DNA of 64,000 bases from JANMOK01 sp031415055 (GTDB lineage Bacteria; Pseudomonadota; Alphaproteobacteria; Rhodobacterales; Rhodobacteraceae): NCBI GenBank assembly GCA_031415055.1, contig JANOQZ010000044.1, forward strand, positions 130,800-194,799, in the 5' to 3' direction. Numbering within the stretch: position 1 is the first letter of the stretch; each line of letters begins with the position of its first letter. The notes below the pieces were generated by a model that did no database searches, was not told the origin of the DNA, and worked only from the letters and a program-made list of their open reading frames with translations. Below, piece after piece: positions 63,261 to 64,000 of the stretch. The position numbers and the translations under genes were made by a program.

Positions 63261-64000
63261 TCACTCCGAAGCCTGCCTGCCCCAACTTTCATTTCTAGTC
63301 ATCACCATCGTCAGCGCGACCGCGAGGAAGGCTAGGATGGAGCCTGCGAGAAGGGCATGGTCGCTGCTTTGCAGGATCATATAGAGCGTGCCATATAGCA
63401 CGATCAGCGTCGCGGTCAGCACCCATGCGCGACGGCCCAGTTGTAGCGACGCAAAGCCATAATAACTGAGCAGCGCGATTGTGGCACTTGCGGCCCCGGC
63501 ATAGGCGCGGGCGAAACCAAACTGTTCGGCGAAGGAAAGCAACAGCAGGAAAAACACGATCTGCGCCAGACCGATCAGCAGGAATTGGGCCGGATGGGCT
63601 GGCTTTTTGGCGGCGCCTTCCATCAGGAACACCGTCAGAAATGTCAGTGAAATGAACAAGATACCATGCTTTGCCGCGCGAGAGGCCATTGTGTAAAGAT
63701 TGACTGGGTCAAACAGATCAACGCCGAACGAGGCTTGTTGCAGCCTGGTCAGACGCTCGACATCGCGCATCGCTTGCGGCACGTCGCGCGACAGATGCGG
63801 GATGTCCCAAGTCGCCTTGAAACCTGTGTCGGCTATGGTTCGATCAATGGGCAGGAAGCTGCCTGCGAAACTTGGGTCGGGCCAGTTCGACGTCATGCTG
63901 ACTTGGGTTTGCCGTGCCGCTGGGGCGAAACGGAATTGCTGAGCCCCGCCCATAGTCAGGTCCAGCCGCATATACCCCAGATTTCGCGGGTCACCGAGGG
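63261..64000 (-). CDS. creD: CreD-family inner-membrane protein (partial, C-terminal part)
   Basis: The frame is open from the stop at 63261 to the window end, giving at least 246 residues of the C-terminal half. The periplasmic portion (FRFAPAARQTQVSMTSNWPDPSFAGSFLPIDRTI, GFKATWDIPHLSRDVP) and the terminal run of membrane helices (FISLTFLTVFLMEGAAKKPAHPAQFLLIGLAQIVFFLLLLSFAEQFGF) match CreD/CET family proteins. The N-terminal helix and domain lie outside the window. No creBC-type system is visible here. Confidence 0.9.
   Translation of the reverse strand, partial: LGDPRNLGYMRLDLTMGGAQQFRFAPAARQTQVSMTSNWPDPSFAGSFLPIDRTIADTGFKATWDIPHLSRDVPQAMRDVERLTRLQQASFGVDLFDPVNLYTMASRAAKHGILFISLTFLTVFLMEGAAKKPAHPAQFLLIGLAQIVFFLLLLSFAEQFGFARAYAGAASATIALLSYYGFASLQLGRRAWVLTATLIVLYGTLYMILQSSDHALLAGSILAFLAVALTMVMTRNESWGRQASE

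Noticed and set aside
1..64000. CRISPR arrays, tRNA or rRNA genes, insertion sequences, prophage genes
   Set aside because: No regular direct-repeat/spacer array, tRNA cloverleaf, rRNA segment, transposase or integrase motif was seen on either strand by eye; a dedicated search could still find a divergent tRNA.

Overview
The window looks like a chromosomal segment of a Rhodobacterales (Roseobacter-group) alphaproteobacterium. The evidence is the split F0 operon with a separate b' subunit, the gene order holA-lptE-leuS-DUF3576, the block amidase/DapC-like aminotransferase/ftsK/lolA/xthA/CenR-like regulator/ribA, a Rhodobacter-type porin, an aerobic CobN/CobO corrinoid set under a cobalamin riboswitch, and a LuxR/LuxI pair. 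Two perfect 16-bp parS sites (2090-2105 and 38328-38343), 36 kb apart, suggest the segment lies near the chromosomal replication origin. No rRNA, tRNA, CRISPR array, transposase or integrase was seen.

Layout. 1-2.1 kb: F0 ATP synthase genes (atpF', atpE, atpB, atpI). 2.2-4.9 kb: ArsR-type regulator, DUF1993 protein, secreted DM13 protein, Fic AMP-transferase. 4.9-8.3 kb: smc. 8.5-16.4 kb: cobalamin riboswitch, then a tightly coupled operon cbtB-cbtA-cobW-cobN-GNAT-GFA-cobO-flavin reductase for cobalt uptake, cobalt insertion and corrinoid adenosylation. 16.4-22.7 kb: lipid A/Kdo genes lpxK and waaA with a DUF4170 gene, then a foreign-looking 722-aa ABC-type ATPase, then pmbA. 22.7-26.5 kb: glycosyltransferase, RmlC-like cupin, BaiN-like flavoprotein and a MazEF module. 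26.5-31.2 kb: holA-lptE-leuS-DUF3576. 31.4-38.3 kb: porin, yggS, L,D-transpeptidase, ribA, CenR-like regulator, xthA, an Xre/RES toxin-antitoxin locus and lolA. 38.4-40.5 kb: a four-gene accessory cassette (36-aa membrane peptide, 93-aa membrane protein, ImmA/IrrE protease, beta-family protein) behind a clear promoter. 40.6-49.5 kb: ftsK, aminotransferase, amidase, UbiH-like monooxygenase, NfuA-like protein, tsaB, rimI. 49.7-55.1 kb: BMP-type nucleoside ABC transporter plus purine nucleoside phosphorylase. 55.6-64 kb: SDR, agmatinase, SRPBCC protein, RecD-like helicase, quorum-sensing genes, sulfotransferase-like protein, aldo/keto reductase and the C-terminal part of CreD.

The housekeeping backbone is interrupted by single small accessory insertions: Fic, the ABC-type ATPase, MazEF, Xre/RES and the ImmA/beta cassette. 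Several of these look like conflict or defence genes. The best candidates for something undescribed are the cassette at 38.4-40.5 kb and the ATPase with an unusual Walker A motif at 19.0-21.2 kb. The RES toxin gene is notable because it shares its antitoxin's frame, starts straight after the antitoxin's TAG and has no usable ATG, GTG or TTG.
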